Notes: generated by a model from the sequence alone, not told the origin. DNA of 64,000 bases from Siphonodentalium dalli (GCA_032622095.1 CP136063.1:180649956-180713955); one strand, 5' to 3'. Shown: positions 34,494 through 47,033, numbered from the stretch's first letter. A program made the numbers and translations.

Positions 34494-34691
34494 TTATGTG
34501 GTTAATCGAGCAAATAAATACTGTTCAATTGTGCCACACAACATAACTTCCTTATCAGACAATGATAAGTCAGTGCTAGCATCAACCATGAGTGGAACAC
34601 ATGGTTGTGAGTTGATCCTTGCCTGCCTGAATAAATTGATAATTTTTCCAGTTCCCTGAAACCTAATATTGACCGCGGTTCTACTTTTCAT
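34494..34691 (-). pseudogene. Possible hAT transposase fragment
   Basis: A 65-codon open segment contains CVPLMVDASTDLSLSDKEVM, which resembles the first catalytic-aspartate block of hAT transposases and their relatives (pattern ..(I/V)D.STD.S..ee). It is isolated, with no flanking hAT domains recognised, so it would be a relic. Chance resemblance cannot be excluded. Confidence 0.3.
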
Positions 34692-35049
34692 GGTTTCCTT
34701 CTACATTGGCAAAATTTATGCCAGATAGTGAAGGAGAATGATACAATAATATCTAGCATTTAGTTGTTTACTTTTGTGATATACGAACAGTTTCGATTGT
34801 AAATTTTCGAGTCGAATTTGAATCGAATATTGGTACCGAACTGAATTAAACATCAAATATTCACAGGACCCTAATTTGGAGGTTAAAATCTGAGGTTTAA
34901 TGTATTTTTGAGGAAGTATAAAGCAGTACATCTGCAAGCATAATCTATTACTAATTTTGCAGATTTTTATAAAAACTACATCCAGCTACTATTTCTACCT
35001 TTGTTTGATAGATACAAGTTTATTGAATTGTTGAGTTGTCTGACATCAC

Positions 35050-35143
35050 CGCTATCTGTTTGCAGCTGTATGTCCACAACAGGAGATGTTATGTCAGCTG
35101 ATGTTGATGACCAGGTGTACGGATTCTTTGGTGAGAACATCAT
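35050..35143 (-). CDS. Polycystin-1/REJ-like gene, exon G (most 3' found)
   Basis: A 94-bp exon behind the acceptor ATCTTTACAG, in phase 0 after exon F. It encodes MMFSPKNPYTWSS...SPVVDIQLQTDS and one extra base. The motif 'NPYxW/Y ... S.VV.l.l' is what follows in the GAIN-like part of polycystin-1/REJ proteins. The proposed donor (GTGATG) is weak, so the 3' edge is uncertain. Further exons (GPS, PLAT, channel-like membrane domains) were not found in the 35-kb stretch downstream; they may be hidden by repeats, lie beyond the window start, or be lost. Confidence 0.6.
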
Positions 35144-35687
35144 CTGTAAAGATCAATAAAGCTGATTACATAAAACAGTATCGAAGATTAACCATCAGAC
35201 ATAGTACCCATTTTCACTTGTTAAAGGTACTCAATCTGATCAGAGGATCCGCATATCATCAAGATACAACAACAAAATTTCTTCAAAATATGATTTAGTT
35301 ATCAGAATCGATTAATTGCAACAAAATAATGCTAACCACTGTTAACTGTGGTATCAAATTTCCCAAAACATGTTATCTATCAACATTTTGTTCAACGAAA
35401 TATGGCCGTATTATCACTTGAGCATTCATGAAATTTGGCCATATTACCACTTGTTTTTAGAGTTATCCATCTTCATCCGCAATTTTGTCTGAGACCGTCC
35501 GTTTGACGACATGTTTCTGGACCACATAATATTGTGCATCTCAAGAAATAACAAACTTCAAAAATCGATATCTGATCACTCTGAGCTTTGATGGGTGGGT
35601 TCCACGACTCGAATCAAATATTTTTTAACCGCGAAGTCAAAGAAATCGTAATTTAGGAGCGTTAATTCGGATAATGCATCTTTAATT

Positions 35688-35913
35688 TTAACCCTTTCTT
35701 CGTTTCTTTACTAAATACTCATTGGCAAGTAGTTCCCTTAAACATCTAATTATCTCCCACCAATCACTAGGAATCCTCCTGCACTATTATTATCTTTTCT
35801 TCTGTCTGTCATTGTTCATTATTCCTGAACACGCCTCCAAATGAATGATAGCATATTCCAATATCTACTTTTATAACTGGGTGGAAAATTTCATTTAGTA
35901 AAGAAAGTTTTAA
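35688..35913. mobile_element. Foldback MITE, TTTACTAAAT ends
   Basis: Left CTTTCTTCGTTTCTTTACTAAA and right ATTTAGTAAAGAAAG are inverted. The interior (CACTAGGAATCCTCCTGCACT, CATTGTTCATTATTCCTGAA) matches 41955-42110. It lies in the intron between exons F and G of the polycystin-like gene. Confidence 0.55.
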
Positions 35914-36382
35914 TGTAGGAGGGCAATATTTCATTTGGCAAAACTTTTTGTGAGTGTTTTTAAAATTGTTTAAATGCCTCCTAACGTCGATAATATACCG
36001 ACACAATTAACAAAACCGACATTTATGCGCAGACAGTTACTGATGGTCAAGTTTATTCGCCAATTTGTTTATTTGATTGTTTGAGTTTTACACTTGCAAT
36101 CGCAATTCTTACCAGTGTACCATGTTGGACAACTTTAATAGATATCAAGTGGTATACATGTTTTTATTTATTTATTATAAAACCGCAATAATAAGCCTGG
36201 GCGCACACATATTATTGGGACGCGGCGGTCACTGACAAACAAAGACCTTTTTTTATTTGGCCTAATAATTGTATTAAAATTGCAGACTGAGGGCCAAGAA
36301 AATGTGGATGTATATACTCATGGCTATATTGCAGGCAAGCATGCATAAATTTCATAACAAACAATCCAATATAAAACTTAAC

Positions 36383-36637
36383 CTTAGATGTAACAGTATC
36401 ACCACTGGACACCCCTGGCAGATCAGGTAGTAAGAAATTTGCAGTTATATTGATATCATCAACCAATTTTATGTTGTCAAAGTTCTTTTGTAATTTGGAG
36501 GAGTTTGTCTTCTCTAATCGCAGATCGAAAGCTGGTGTTGAGAACAGAGAGGCATTGTCCCCGACAGACTTGAGACTGAGAACGGCATCAGAAAGCTTCC
36601 CGACTGTAGATAGAATCTTCTTTGTGTTCTCCTTGAG
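36383..36637 (-). CDS. Polycystin-1/REJ-like gene, exon F
   Basis: A 255-bp exon (85 codons, phase 0 at both ends) between acceptor AAATTTCAG and donor GTTAAG. It encodes KKILSTVGKLSDAVLSLKSV, then STPAFDLRLEKTN and an Asn-glycosylation-type NIT, ending LPGVSSGDTVTSK. The combination of a helical 'L...L.dAvL' stretch followed by a 'tPaf.l.l.k' strand resembles the start of the GAIN-like region in polycystin-1, PKD1L and REJ proteins. In that family the protein is a large membrane receptor of sensory cilia or sperm/egg membranes; the function here is inferred from family only. Confidence 0.75.
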
Positions 36638-38634
36638 CTGAAATTTGAGAAAGGTAAGGCCAATACAAATAAATGATGTGGTTCAGGTTAATACATGCCA
36701 GAAAAATGCCAAACAATTTGGGCTGGTAGGTCAGCTTTTAATTTTTAACACTTGTCCTATATATATGCCTTTTATATTCCGAAGACTGTAGATCAATCGC
36801 TAAGGGCATGTGCACATTGACACATTGTTAATCTAAGACTAGCCAATGACCGCATGTCTTTTAGTTGTTTCGGTATTTGAAAACGACTTTGATGTTTTTT
36901 AACCACTGAAGTGCAATGGCATGCACAAATCATTCTAGTCAAACTAGTAATTTAACCCAATTGGTATATAATAGCACCATCGGCAACCAATCGTCTTCAC
37001 ACCCTTAATAAATTGTTCTATAAATATGTCAAACAAAGCATACATTATTACTAAGACCGTCATTAGTGTAATAGAGCAACTGGAGATAATAGAGATTTTC
37101 AGTCCATACACACAAATATCTCGGCGATGGATGAACTGAACTTTGATATCTAGATTCGCTATTGATCTCACAAAAGAGGGCCCAGCACCTGTGATTCAAA
37201 CTGTTGTTGGCAAGCTACCACAACACATGCCAAATGTGTGATGCATTTCCAGTGAGTGCATTCTATTTTTTTTTTTTTTTTTTTAAGAGTCTTTAAGGAT
37301 TGTCTATATATCTCTTCCTATCATAAGTATTAAATAGTTTCCTGGGTATAAAATAATAAATATGAACCGAAAAACACTGTCTGTAAATGTTTCTATCAAT
37401 TAATATTGATCTTATTTTGAATTTTCTGCTATAAAACATACAATGAATTTTTAACATTTTACAGCTCGCAGAAACATCTGTAGTGTAGCAAGCGGGATAA
37501 TAGGGATCTACGAATCAGGGATTTTGCATCAAATCGAACCTCCTTCCTGATTTCGACATTGAATCGAATCTCGAATCGAATCAGCTAGTGATTGACATTG
37601 TTTATCAGTGTGTATTTCGGTGTCTCATGACAAAAAAACTGCAAAATTCACTAGATGCTATATAACAATGTTAATCTCCTTAAACATCTGTTGGAACTTG
37701 TGTTTTTTTTTTAGGAAAATCATTATAGGCAAGTCACTCTCAGGCTCATGGAGGGTTTGGGATATGTTGTATTGAATTTCTATCTAGCTGTGTCATGGCA
37801 AACATGACACAAGAAGTGACAGTAAGACACATCAAGACAGTTCAATCAACGTATCACAATCCCCATGGAATGGAAGTTATTTGTCTACATTATTTAATAC
37901 AAATAAAGATTTGACACAAGTGGACATGGGTACCCCGTTCAGCTATATAATTGTTGTAGTCAGATACCAATGGTAGTTATCTGTTAAACTGTTCACCCCA
38001 CAATAGAGCAAACACCTGCATCACATAATCACAGTAGTTGTCTTCACGGTGGGGGTCCCAGAAAACAGACAAAAATTGCAAATGTCAAATGTAATCAACA
38101 ATATTCAACGGATCGAAACTTGGTGCAACGCGCTCGATTTCCCGGGAAACAGAAACTGAAAGTAGGAAATGTATAGGAATTCTGCCGGCAGTGTCGCAGA
38201 TAACTGGTCGCACATGATGTCGTCTGTTTAAGAACGTAATAGGCCGATTGTTCTAAGGTTTCTCACCGTTTCTGTTCATTTTGTCGCTCATAACAGCAGC
38301 TGAATTTTATTCATGTAATCTGAATTGGATATCTGAAGTTCTAAACATAAGGTAATCCATTAAGTTCCGCATCTAGCGATCCCGCACCATGTAGACAATT
38401 TTCAATTTACATAACGTCGATACAGATTACAAATATATGCGGCGATTGATCACCGTCACGGGTTGCGATCGATGCACATAATTTGCATAATGCACGGCTA
38501 TTCTGAACGGTATACATTCAAAATTACCTAAGTTGGCTAACTTGGCAACTTTGTGCTTCAATATTTGTGAGTTCAGGTCATCTGTCATGTGTTATTCAGA
38601 TGCAAAAAACGAAACTACAGCTATGCTCTCAGTA

Positions 38635-41220
38635 AGCGACCTGTTTAACGAGGTTACAGGCCGGTACTTACCGCGGTGATACCACCAAACTACCGCGGTT
38701 ATCATTCTATACCGCGACGGAGGGCGGTTGACCCGCGGTACTGGTACGGTATTTTTACCGTTGGTTACCGCATGTCACCGCGTTATTGGTGTTCGTTACC
38801 GCCATACACCGCGTTATTTTTTTCGTAACCGCGTTCAAATTACCGCTAACGGCCCTCCACCGCAGAGAGAACACGACTGAAACAAGGCGTCACATGGTAG
38901 GTAAACGATTATGAATAACTTTTGTATTGAATGAATACCTGTAAGCTGCACGTAATTATATATACGTAATGAATATAAATGAATAATAATGCAATCAGAT
39001 TACATATGAACATGTCGGGTTTACATGTAACATATTACAAACGTACACGTACATCACGTTTAATCACGTCGGCGGTTTTTTAACTCAGCTATAGTTGCTT
39101 ACGCAAAACACCGTGATGGAGTAATAGTTTTGTTGTTAGCATCTATCTTACATATCGTCAAATGATTTACGCACCCGATTCCTATATCGGTTTCCACTCA
39201 TGCGGAATTGTTTTTTTTTTTTTTTGTGTTTCCGAAATTTAAATTTCTTATAAAATGGGAAAAGTAAATCCTCCATTTATCTGAATTAGGTCGAAACCAG
39301 CGGGGACGGTGCATTAGTAACACTGAGTCCGATTTTAGTCTTAGAGGCCAGGGCGGCAATCATTGCAGAAATATTCATATTCGTTCAAATCTACAGGTAT
39401 AGTTTTGTTCATATGCCAAACATAATCGGCGCGTAAATAGTATATTGTCGCCAAGACGCATGATTGTACGCATGCGTGAAATAGTAAAGCAATTTACAAC
39501 CATTTGCGCCTGAAGATTTCTTGTCGGTGGGAATAAAATGCATAACTAAGAAAGCGTGACACATGTCATGCAGCAAAGTAAAGTTGTTATCATCACCAAT
39601 GTGCGCGACAAAAGACACACGCAAAACACCAAACATTGAAAGACACAACGTTGTCAAATCAGTCTTTGATTTTGTTACGTGAACATTCATTGAGCTCACG
39701 AGTGCGTGTCGGGCGGCATCGTTTGATGTGAAATTGCAAATTTTGGCGAGGGCGTGCACTTGTAGTTCTCGGTGGGTCGCAGTATAAATTATATCACATA
39801 CCGGTATTCCTATTCTATTCTATATCTAATCGTTATTCGGAAGAAAACATGCATGGTGTTGGAAAGTTGACCTCTAAATATGTTTGTTTGGTTATATACA
39901 GAGGTTAACATTGTAACATAATTATTTCAAGTGATCGAATTGGTGTGTTTTAGTCCTTGTTAGTTTATTCCCGATACGGTAGCAATAAAGAGCGTTTGTC
40001 TCACTTTTGTGCGACAAATATTTATAAATAGCTATTACGTGCACAACATTTTAAAGATCGAATAAGACTTGTCTGTTTAAAGCCACGTGGCGGTTCGCAC
40101 ATAATAGTATTCGCAATACCAAAATAGATCGATAAATTTCTGAACTACCTTCTGCGAGCAATATGTAAGCCTATTAACGGACGCATTGAAGTAATGGAAA
40201 TACACGTGTCCAAAACACAAAATAGCAATTTCGCGCGTCACATGTGTAGTTTTACTAATAGCACCATCAACAAAACACAAATATTTATTTCACCCATTGA
40301 GGCCAGTTATAAAAAGACATGACGACATCTTAATTTAAGTTCCCCGTGCCCTATATTAACAAAGTCTGCCAGCTACAGTATGACGTAATCAGTGACACGT
40401 GCTCGTGCTTTTGCGCAGAATGTGTTTTTTTTTCCTGGATATACGGGAGTTCCACTTTGTGTCTTTTATTGCTAAGACAATAATTCCCGTTATACGAACA
40501 AATGGTGTTTGTGATTTGCAGTTAATGAATGTCAATAAAGTTAATAACGATATTTATTCTGGGGACTATTTAAATAGTGTCGTTATCATTCAATTTAGGG
40601 ATCACGTACATCTGAACATTGATATAAACTGTAGATACGGGATTTATCGAGCTGTCTCAAATGGCCGAAATCATTTGTTCCCTTCCCGATAACCAACACT
40701 GATTACAACTAGTGTCATTTATGGGAATTTTAGGCAATAAAACGAGACTAGAAATGTTATTGTAATATTTTAATATTCACATTAATTGAAAAATGACTTT
40801 CTCAAAGTAACTTATACTTACCTTTACTTAATCTGGAAGCCCGTTATAATGGGAATATTTCCCGATACTCGGCTTTCATCTATTTCAATATTTTAATAAT
40901 ACACTTGACGGTACACAATCATGGACGGAGATCGTGAGAACGGCCGTCCTATTTTGGAAGATTGACGGTCAGCCATCGAATCCCGTCATTAACCTCGTTA
41001 CAAAAATGCTACCGCGTAGCGGTAATGTCACCGCGTTTGTGCGGTGCATTACCGCGTGCCACCGCGCTACCAACATTCTTTACCGCTGGTAGTGCGGTGG
41101 TACCATGAACGTCGCGGTGGTACCGCGGTACGCGCGTGGTAGTGCAACCGCGAATCGGCGGTATGTCGCGGTATTGCACCGCGGTATTAACGCATGTACA
41201 CCTCGTTAAAACAGGTCGCT
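38635..41220. mobile_element. 2.6-kb TIR element with TACCGCGGTA-rich ends and TA duplication
   Basis: Terminal repeats AGCGACCTGTTTAACGAGGT (left) and ACCTCGTTAAAACAGGTCGC-T (right) are flanked by TA dinucleotides (38633-38634, 41221-41222). About 230 bp inside each end is packed with ACCGCGGT/ACCGCG/CGCGGT palindromic motifs, in striking contrast to the AT-rich surroundings. The 2-kb interior has only short frames (116 codons at 39409-39759 minus; 97 codons at 40399-40692 plus) with no transposase motif that I recognise. It is a non-autonomous or unknown-class DNA transposon; the TA duplication is compatible with Tc1/mariner, but such a minimal duplication can be chance. Confidence 0.8.
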
Positions 41221-41929
41221 TAATTTGAGCAGTGCTGTACACCTAAGTAGCACTGATTTGAAAGTATCCGAATCAGCTGACCGATTCGGTGTCGATCTCG
41301 AATCGTGTGCCTGATATCGACATCAAATCGAATCTCAAATATTCTAAGATGGCTTGAAAAACTATTCTAAAAATAGTAACAAAAAATGTCTCAATTGATT
41401 ATCATTTTTTATTATATTATATTATAATATATTATATAGTGTATCCCACAAATCAATGTTCAATAATTGGTTCAAATAGTGCAGCCTTCATAATTGGCTA
41501 CGGCAATCAGCAAACTGGGCCACGGCATACTGTTGCCGTAGCGGATTGCCGAATTAAGAGGGCTGAATAGTGTCATAAGGTATAGATATGTAAAAAACAC
41601 ATGTGGGATGCAGAAAATGCAATGCATTTGATTGGACAAGACAGTCCTTCGAAAACAGCCAGGAATTGCCGGTGGGGTGACAAACAGAAATTTTTCTGCA
41701 GCACAGAAATGCAATTGAGATTTGTTTCAACATGGTCACTTGTCAGAAACACCTGTCAATTGACCAAGTCACCTGACAAGTCCAACTGGTACTCCCATTT
41801 TTGCCTTTTGCACCTCACAAGTACATCTGGGGGGAGAGCGGACGGACAGTTGGATGGACAGACAGAGATAGAGGTTATTTCTATAGTCCCTCGAAAATTT
41901 ATTTTTCGGGAACAACAAATGGCGGTTTG

Positions 41930-42115
41930 TTAAACATATAATAGTCCATTTGTTGAGCTTATTGTTTGAATATTTCCCACCGATAAATAGGAATCCTTCT
42001 GCACTTTTATTATCTGCCATCTGGTTATATTTCCTGAACATCCCTCCAGATTAATAATAGACCATCCCAATGTATACTTTGATAACTGAATGAGAGAATC
42101 CATTCAGTAAAAAAA
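41930..42115. mobile_element. MITE of the CATTTGTTGAGCTTATT family
   Basis: Shares TAGGAATCCTTCTGCAC, TTCCTGAACATCCCTCCAGA and GAGAATCCATTCAGTAAA-type modules with 35688-35913 and 54895-55085. It ends about 15 bp from exon E. Confidence 0.5.
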
Positions 42116-42131
42116 GATTTCAAAAACCAAC

Positions 42132-42240
42132 CTTTGTAGATTGCTCCTGTACATCTGCTTTGGTCTCATTGTCTGATTTTATATCTGCATCAGTTGAAAT
42201 CTGCAGACCCAACAATGAAGCAACGCCTCCAATTATGTTG
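42132..42240 (-). CDS. Polycystin-1/REJ-like gene, exon E
   Basis: A 109-bp exon with acceptor TGTTTTAG and donor GTTGGT. It starts with one base completing a Ser codon left by exon D (AG+C) and ends in phase 0. It encodes NIIGGVASLLGLQISTDADI and an acidic/polar stretch ending QEQSTK. The phase agreement with both neighbours is strong evidence for a real exon. Short helical segments of this sort separate the REJ module from the GAIN-like region in the family. Confidence 0.72.
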
Positions 42241-42834
42241 CTAAAACAAATGAAATAATGTGAATGGTTTCTCATCATCATGTAATTTAACATATACCCA
42301 AGATTGAAGAATGTTTGTCGAACTGGTAACCGAGGGAACAGAAATACTTGTAGCATAAAACATCATATCACTTTGGGAAATCAAATTCCCACCACTCCAT
42401 GAACTTGCAAGATATTTAGAGCTTCTGTTTTCTAGTTTCATATATAGACCAAGTTCTAATTTTAATTTTGTAGTCGGTGAAATTTCCATTTTTTTATGTC
42501 AATAAATTTTGTCGATATGTGCTTATATTAAAGCCACATGGTGGTCTGCTCTCCAAAATATACCGAATAATATTCACTTTTGAATTTTATCAAAATAGGT
42601 CAATAGATACATGAACTACCTTTCTATGAGTATTATATGTCCCAGAAAGATGCATTGAAGTCATAAAATATACAACTTCGAACACAAAAAAGAACCCAGA
42701 ACAATTACTGCGCAAGTCTGCAAATAGTGATTATACCAGTGTAACAGTTTATCTCCCCCATGCACATCTTCCTTCGTATACATAGATTAATTGTTGACTA
42801 TGCTAAAATATAGTGGTGTCTCATATTTGAAGTT

Positions 42835-43880
42835 AATAATAATAATAATAATAATAATAGAGGGGATTTGTTGAGCGCCTTATCCCCGATGGCTCAAAGC
42901 GCTGCACATACTAGTGAGTGCAAATGCATAAAACAATGATGTTATAACACACCCTCACATACGTACACACACATTCTAACACATTTCACAAATCAATAGT
43001 GATACATATACGTACATGTAATTATAATTATGCAAACAGAAATGATCTGTCATTTTTGGTCTGAGATGAGGATGTTAATTCTGATTCTGATAGTGTTGAA
43101 CCGAAGTGTGATGCATCTTGAAGTTAGGTTTGAAGTTACTTTTGAAACTAGTTACAGTAATGCCCTAAGTAATCGACTCCTTAACCAGAGCAGAATTATG
43201 GGTAACTTTTCAGGATTCAGTCGGAAATATGGCTTGTTGCCATTCATCGTAAGGCTCTCGGTGAGAGCTTTCCGATGAATGGCAACAAGCCACATTTCTG
43301 CCTAAATCCTGAAAAGTTACCCATAATTCTGCTCTGGTTAAGGAGTCGATTACTTAGGGCATTACTGTAGGTCATGGGATTTTTTTTGCGTCTTTAGGTA
43401 GTTGGTTCCAGATAGTTGGCGCAAAATATTCTAAAGACTTTCGACCATTTGTTTCCAAGTCACACCTCAGAACCATCAATATGTTTGATGACAGCGAGTA
43501 TGTTTGGGTAGCCGAGTATGTAGGTATGTAACAATGAATCTATATATGCAAGTAGAGGATGTTCCCAGTCCGATTTCCGATAAGCTAACAGAGCACATTT
43601 GTAGTTAATATGTTTGTTGATTGGAAGCCGATGTAGTTGCTCGAGTACTGGCCTATTTGTTGATATTTTGGTGTTCCAAGAAGTGGGCGCTGATATGAGA
43701 TTCTACATAGTTCAGGAATCATCGATAGAGAACTGCCTATGGTGATGCCGAAATTTTTAAGACTAGTTGAGAAAGGCATAGTGGTCCCACCAATGTCGAA
43801 ACAGTCAGCCTTCACTCGTTTCAGTCTGGAATCAGTACCGCAAATCATAACTTGAGTTTTTTTGTCATTTAATTTCAACT
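42835..43880 (-). pseudogene. 3' end of an L2/CR1-type LINE, interrupted by a MITE
   Basis: The minus strand encodes MKLNDKKTQVMICGT (from 43878), the classic block after the RT palm in CR1/L2/Jockey-like LINEs, then FSTSLKNFGITI and, in shifted frames, P.LEQLHRLPINKH and FAPTIWNQLPKD. The frame is split by the palindromic MITE at 43155-43367 and resumes with SFKSNFKPN, matching the usual C-terminal (S)FKSxLK(T). The 3' end carries AGCGCTTTGAG, GGCGCTCAACAAAT and a (TTA)n tail (42838-42860), a LINE 3' signature. It is 5'-truncated, as usual, and lies in the intron between exons D and E. Confidence 0.8.
43155..43367. mobile_element. Palindromic Tc1/mariner-like MITE, copy A
   Basis: 213 bp, nearly perfect palindrome starting CAGTAATGCCCTAAGTAATC and ending in its complement, with TA on both sides (43153-43154, 43368-43369). 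The inner arms share GAATTATGGGTAACTTTTCA and GGCTTGTTGCCATTCATCG. It is inserted in the coding part of a LINE, so it is younger than that LINE. Confidence 0.9.
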
Positions 43881-44569
43881 TATTTATCTATTTATTTATA
43901 GCGCGATGATTGATGTAAAATATAGTGTCAGTGGTCTATTCTCCATGAAGTCACAATTGTTCACTCAATGTGTGAAATATGCACAGTGATCTAATATGAC
44001 ACCTGCTGTTATAATCCAGTTCAAAGCATTCGCCGAACAAAGACATGCTACTATAATGTCCTACAGATATTCAGATACAGATATTCAACAGTACGAAACT
44101 ACAAAACATGCACTACATTAATATTTTCAGCAACATTTTTGAATAACCGTAAAATTTATTGTTTACATGTTTCCTGTCTTATCTATGGGTCAATATTGAA
44201 AAAAGGTGCAAAATGGTGTTACTTGGGTTGACATGAACACATGTCAGTTAGCACACTAATAACCTGGAATAATTGTATTTATTTGTGATGGTGGTATCAT
44301 CGGGGGTTACTTAAAATTGTTATAAGTGAACTTATTGAGATTCCAAATTTATTCCAAGCTCAGTATTGGAGCCGCATACCAGTTTTATTGATGTTACTGG
44401 TCATACCAACCTAATTTCATGAGAAATTCTCAAGATAAATATATAGCAAATGATAGGTATTTATTATTTTTATTTATCACAAAACTCTGCTCTTTTTTAA
44501 ATAAATCACAAAAACATGTGACAAGACATCATATTTCAGATTTTTACTTGTTTTGCACCGTTACTGATT

Positions 44570-46290
44570 TCTGTGTCATCGGTGTTACCATATTGATAAT
44601 CCTCCTTAATAAGATGATAAGAATCAGTCTAGGATAAGATAACACCACTGGTTGGTAGAATATTTCAAGGTAATTGCTTGGAAAGTTAAAGTGGTGGCAT
44701 CAACTGTTTATGTTTTTCAAAATTTATTACAGAGTTTCAAAATGTCCTTGAGTATGTTAATTGCTTGTCATTGGTGTTACCGCAATATGGTAAAAATTAT
44801 GTTATAGAACAAAACAGATTTATATGCATTTTATACATTAAATGATTCTTAGAAAAGAAATTGAGAAATGGCAAACAAAATTCCTTGACTTCTATCTGAA
44901 AATTTCATTTTACCTAAAAAATGTCATTGGTGTTACCGTCATTGGTGTTACCACAAAAAGTAACACCAATGACATTACAAATATAAATCATCGTAATTTG
45001 TTCTTAAGTTGCCAATGAAATAGTCTCGAAGATATTTTCAGGGTTTTGAACCTCTATATACAAAACAAATCAGTTTTGTTAAAAATTGAAGAAGTGTTAA
45101 AGTTAAAATTATAAAGTGACAAGACAATTAATGTGTTAATGTCCGCCAGGGCGTGGCTTAATCTCTGTTAGGGAGGGGTGTTCACCTTGAAATTCCCCCC
45201 ACCCCATTGAACTTAACCAAACTCACAAGTTTGTGTAGTTTCATTTGCATTAATTGCACCTCCTCCCCCACTTGGGTTCTTTGATTTTCTCCCAACTGTT
45301 AACTGTTCCCTCACAAGCCTGGACAGTAGCATATTCTAAATGGATCAGTAGTCTTGTGGACATTAGTCAGGGGAGGACCATAATTCATTTGGCTATTATG
45401 AGACAATTTTGAGATCTGATCTAGGAAATTGCAAAATCCTAAAATAAAGTGGTCTAACAGCAGGTGAATTCACGTACATATGTACACCCCAATTTGTTTT
45501 TCTTAAATTAATTAGAAGTTGTTCACTGACCGCATGGTAGGGAACAGGAGACACTCCGGACCATGGGTTGGCCAGTGGGAGAAAATATTGAAATCTGAAC
45601 ATGATGGAAATTGCAAAATCCTAGCAAAATCCTAGCATATATAGACTGTCATCAATCTTTCCAACCTGACACCGCCCCTGAGGTTGGAAAATTTCCAACC
45701 GAATGAACCGATGGCGCTATGTCAGTCCAAAATTTTGAGAAAAAAAAACTAGAAAAATAGGCAAAGTTTGGTCTAAATACAGCTAATTCCCCACTAATAA
45801 ATTGTTGGAAAATCAAACTCCAAGTACAATTTAAACCTATTGTTGGTGTGAAATTTCCAACCACAGGGGTAATGTGTCAGAAATGAATTTTCCAACTGTA
45901 TAAATCTGATTATATTGCATTCATACTGCTTGATGCAACACATGTATAGCCAATTTTTAGTGTTCACACACCTGTGGTACTATTATTTCCCTTTTAAATG
46001 TTATGTATCTGTTATCTGTTTGAAATATTGCCCTATTGGGCAATTCCATTTTGGAGAGAAAAAATGCAATTTTTTTTAAAGAATTGTTCTTTTTTCTGAC
46101 AATGTCCCTTTTGAAGACATTATATAAAAGGATAGAAAATTGTGAATTTTGTTATCTCCAAAACCATTCTGAATGGTACGTCCATTACCTTGGAATCGCC
46201 CTATTGTGTTTTTTAAAGGAAGGGAGAATGATTTCTAAAGAAAAATCCAAAAATGTCATTGGTGTTACCCTCATGTCATTGGTGTTACCG
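44570..46290. repeat. Dispersed GTCATTGGTGTTACC motif cluster
   Basis: The 15-mer GTCATTGGTGTTACC (one base variant allowed) occurs at 44575, 44767, 44923, 44938, 46255 and 46275, and inverted at 44959. Tandem pairs at 44923 and 46255 sit 1.3 kb apart and the inverted copy makes a hairpin. This looks like paired subterminal motifs of a DNA transposon, but I could not define its ends. Confidence 0.6.
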
Positions 46291-46834
46291 TAATAAAATG
46301 CATCTCCTAAGAAAACCAGTGAGGATTGTTTCTCTCCTTTTTCTGCCACAGGTAGAGACAAATAGACTTTATCTCCTACCTATAGTTTGATTGGGAAATT
46401 ATTCATGACCACATTATTTGCAAAAACAAACAAAGACCAAATTTATAACATTTTATCATATAACAGCGATAACAGACCATATCTTAACATGTAGATCATT
46501 CTCCATATGTCTCATATGTGGAAGTCAGTAGGTATGACCTACCTGTTAAGCATGATGAGTTTTGGTCAGAATAACTTTTCTGTTTATAGAGCATTACACC
46601 CTTGGTTGATAGTAATACAAATGACAAACATTTGGCTCATGGTTGGTTACTTATGGTTGCCATGGCAACCACAGTGACATTTTAGCACTGCTGCACATGT
46701 TTCTTGTACCTGCCAACCATGTATAATGATAATGAGTATTTAACTTTCTTCAGTATTCTAGTTTCAAAATTAGTTTGTTATTTACCCGAAATGCACACTT
46801 TTGAAATATTGACCCCTATATAGTGTGATTTTCT

Positions 46835-46907
46835 ATAAACCTAACACCTCTCTAAACCGAACAGAAGGGCCGGTCCAAAGGATGTTCGGTTTGGAGAGGT
46901 TTCACTG
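46835..46907. mobile_element. Pogo/Tigger-like MITE relic
   Basis: The hairpin ACCTCTCTAAACCGAACA / TGTTCGGTTTGGAGAGGT ends with TTCACTG. CAGTGAAACCTCTC with (C)AAACCGAACA is the usual terminus of pogo-class elements. The left terminus is decayed. Confidence 0.6.
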
Positions 46908-46917
46908 AAATAATATA

Positions 46918-47033
46918 ATAGATACTTCCCAGAAAATGAGGGCTAAGCAGAATGAGTTCCAGAGGGTAAATTTAGTGATGCTAGCCCACTGTAATCTGCA
47001 AATGACAAGATACACTATTTCAAGGCTTGCCTC
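46918..47033. mobile_element. MITE, GCAGAATGAG family, copy beside exon D
   Basis: Runs from ATAGATACTTCCCAGAAAAT through GCTAAGCAGAATGAG to CACTATTTCAAGGC. The same element in inverted orientation lies at 49305-49450. It ends only about 25 bp from exon D. Confidence 0.65.

Larger units (their letters stand above)
36638..42131 (-). other. 5.5-kb intron of the polycystin-like gene
   Basis: Bounded by exons E and F. It contains the 2.6-kb TACCGCGGTA element, a poly-T run (37268-37285), CGAATCGAATC-rich patches at 37540-37590 and 41255-41340, a GGAC-type microsatellite near 41830, and MITE sequence at 41930-42115. No other exon was seen. Confidence 0.6.
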
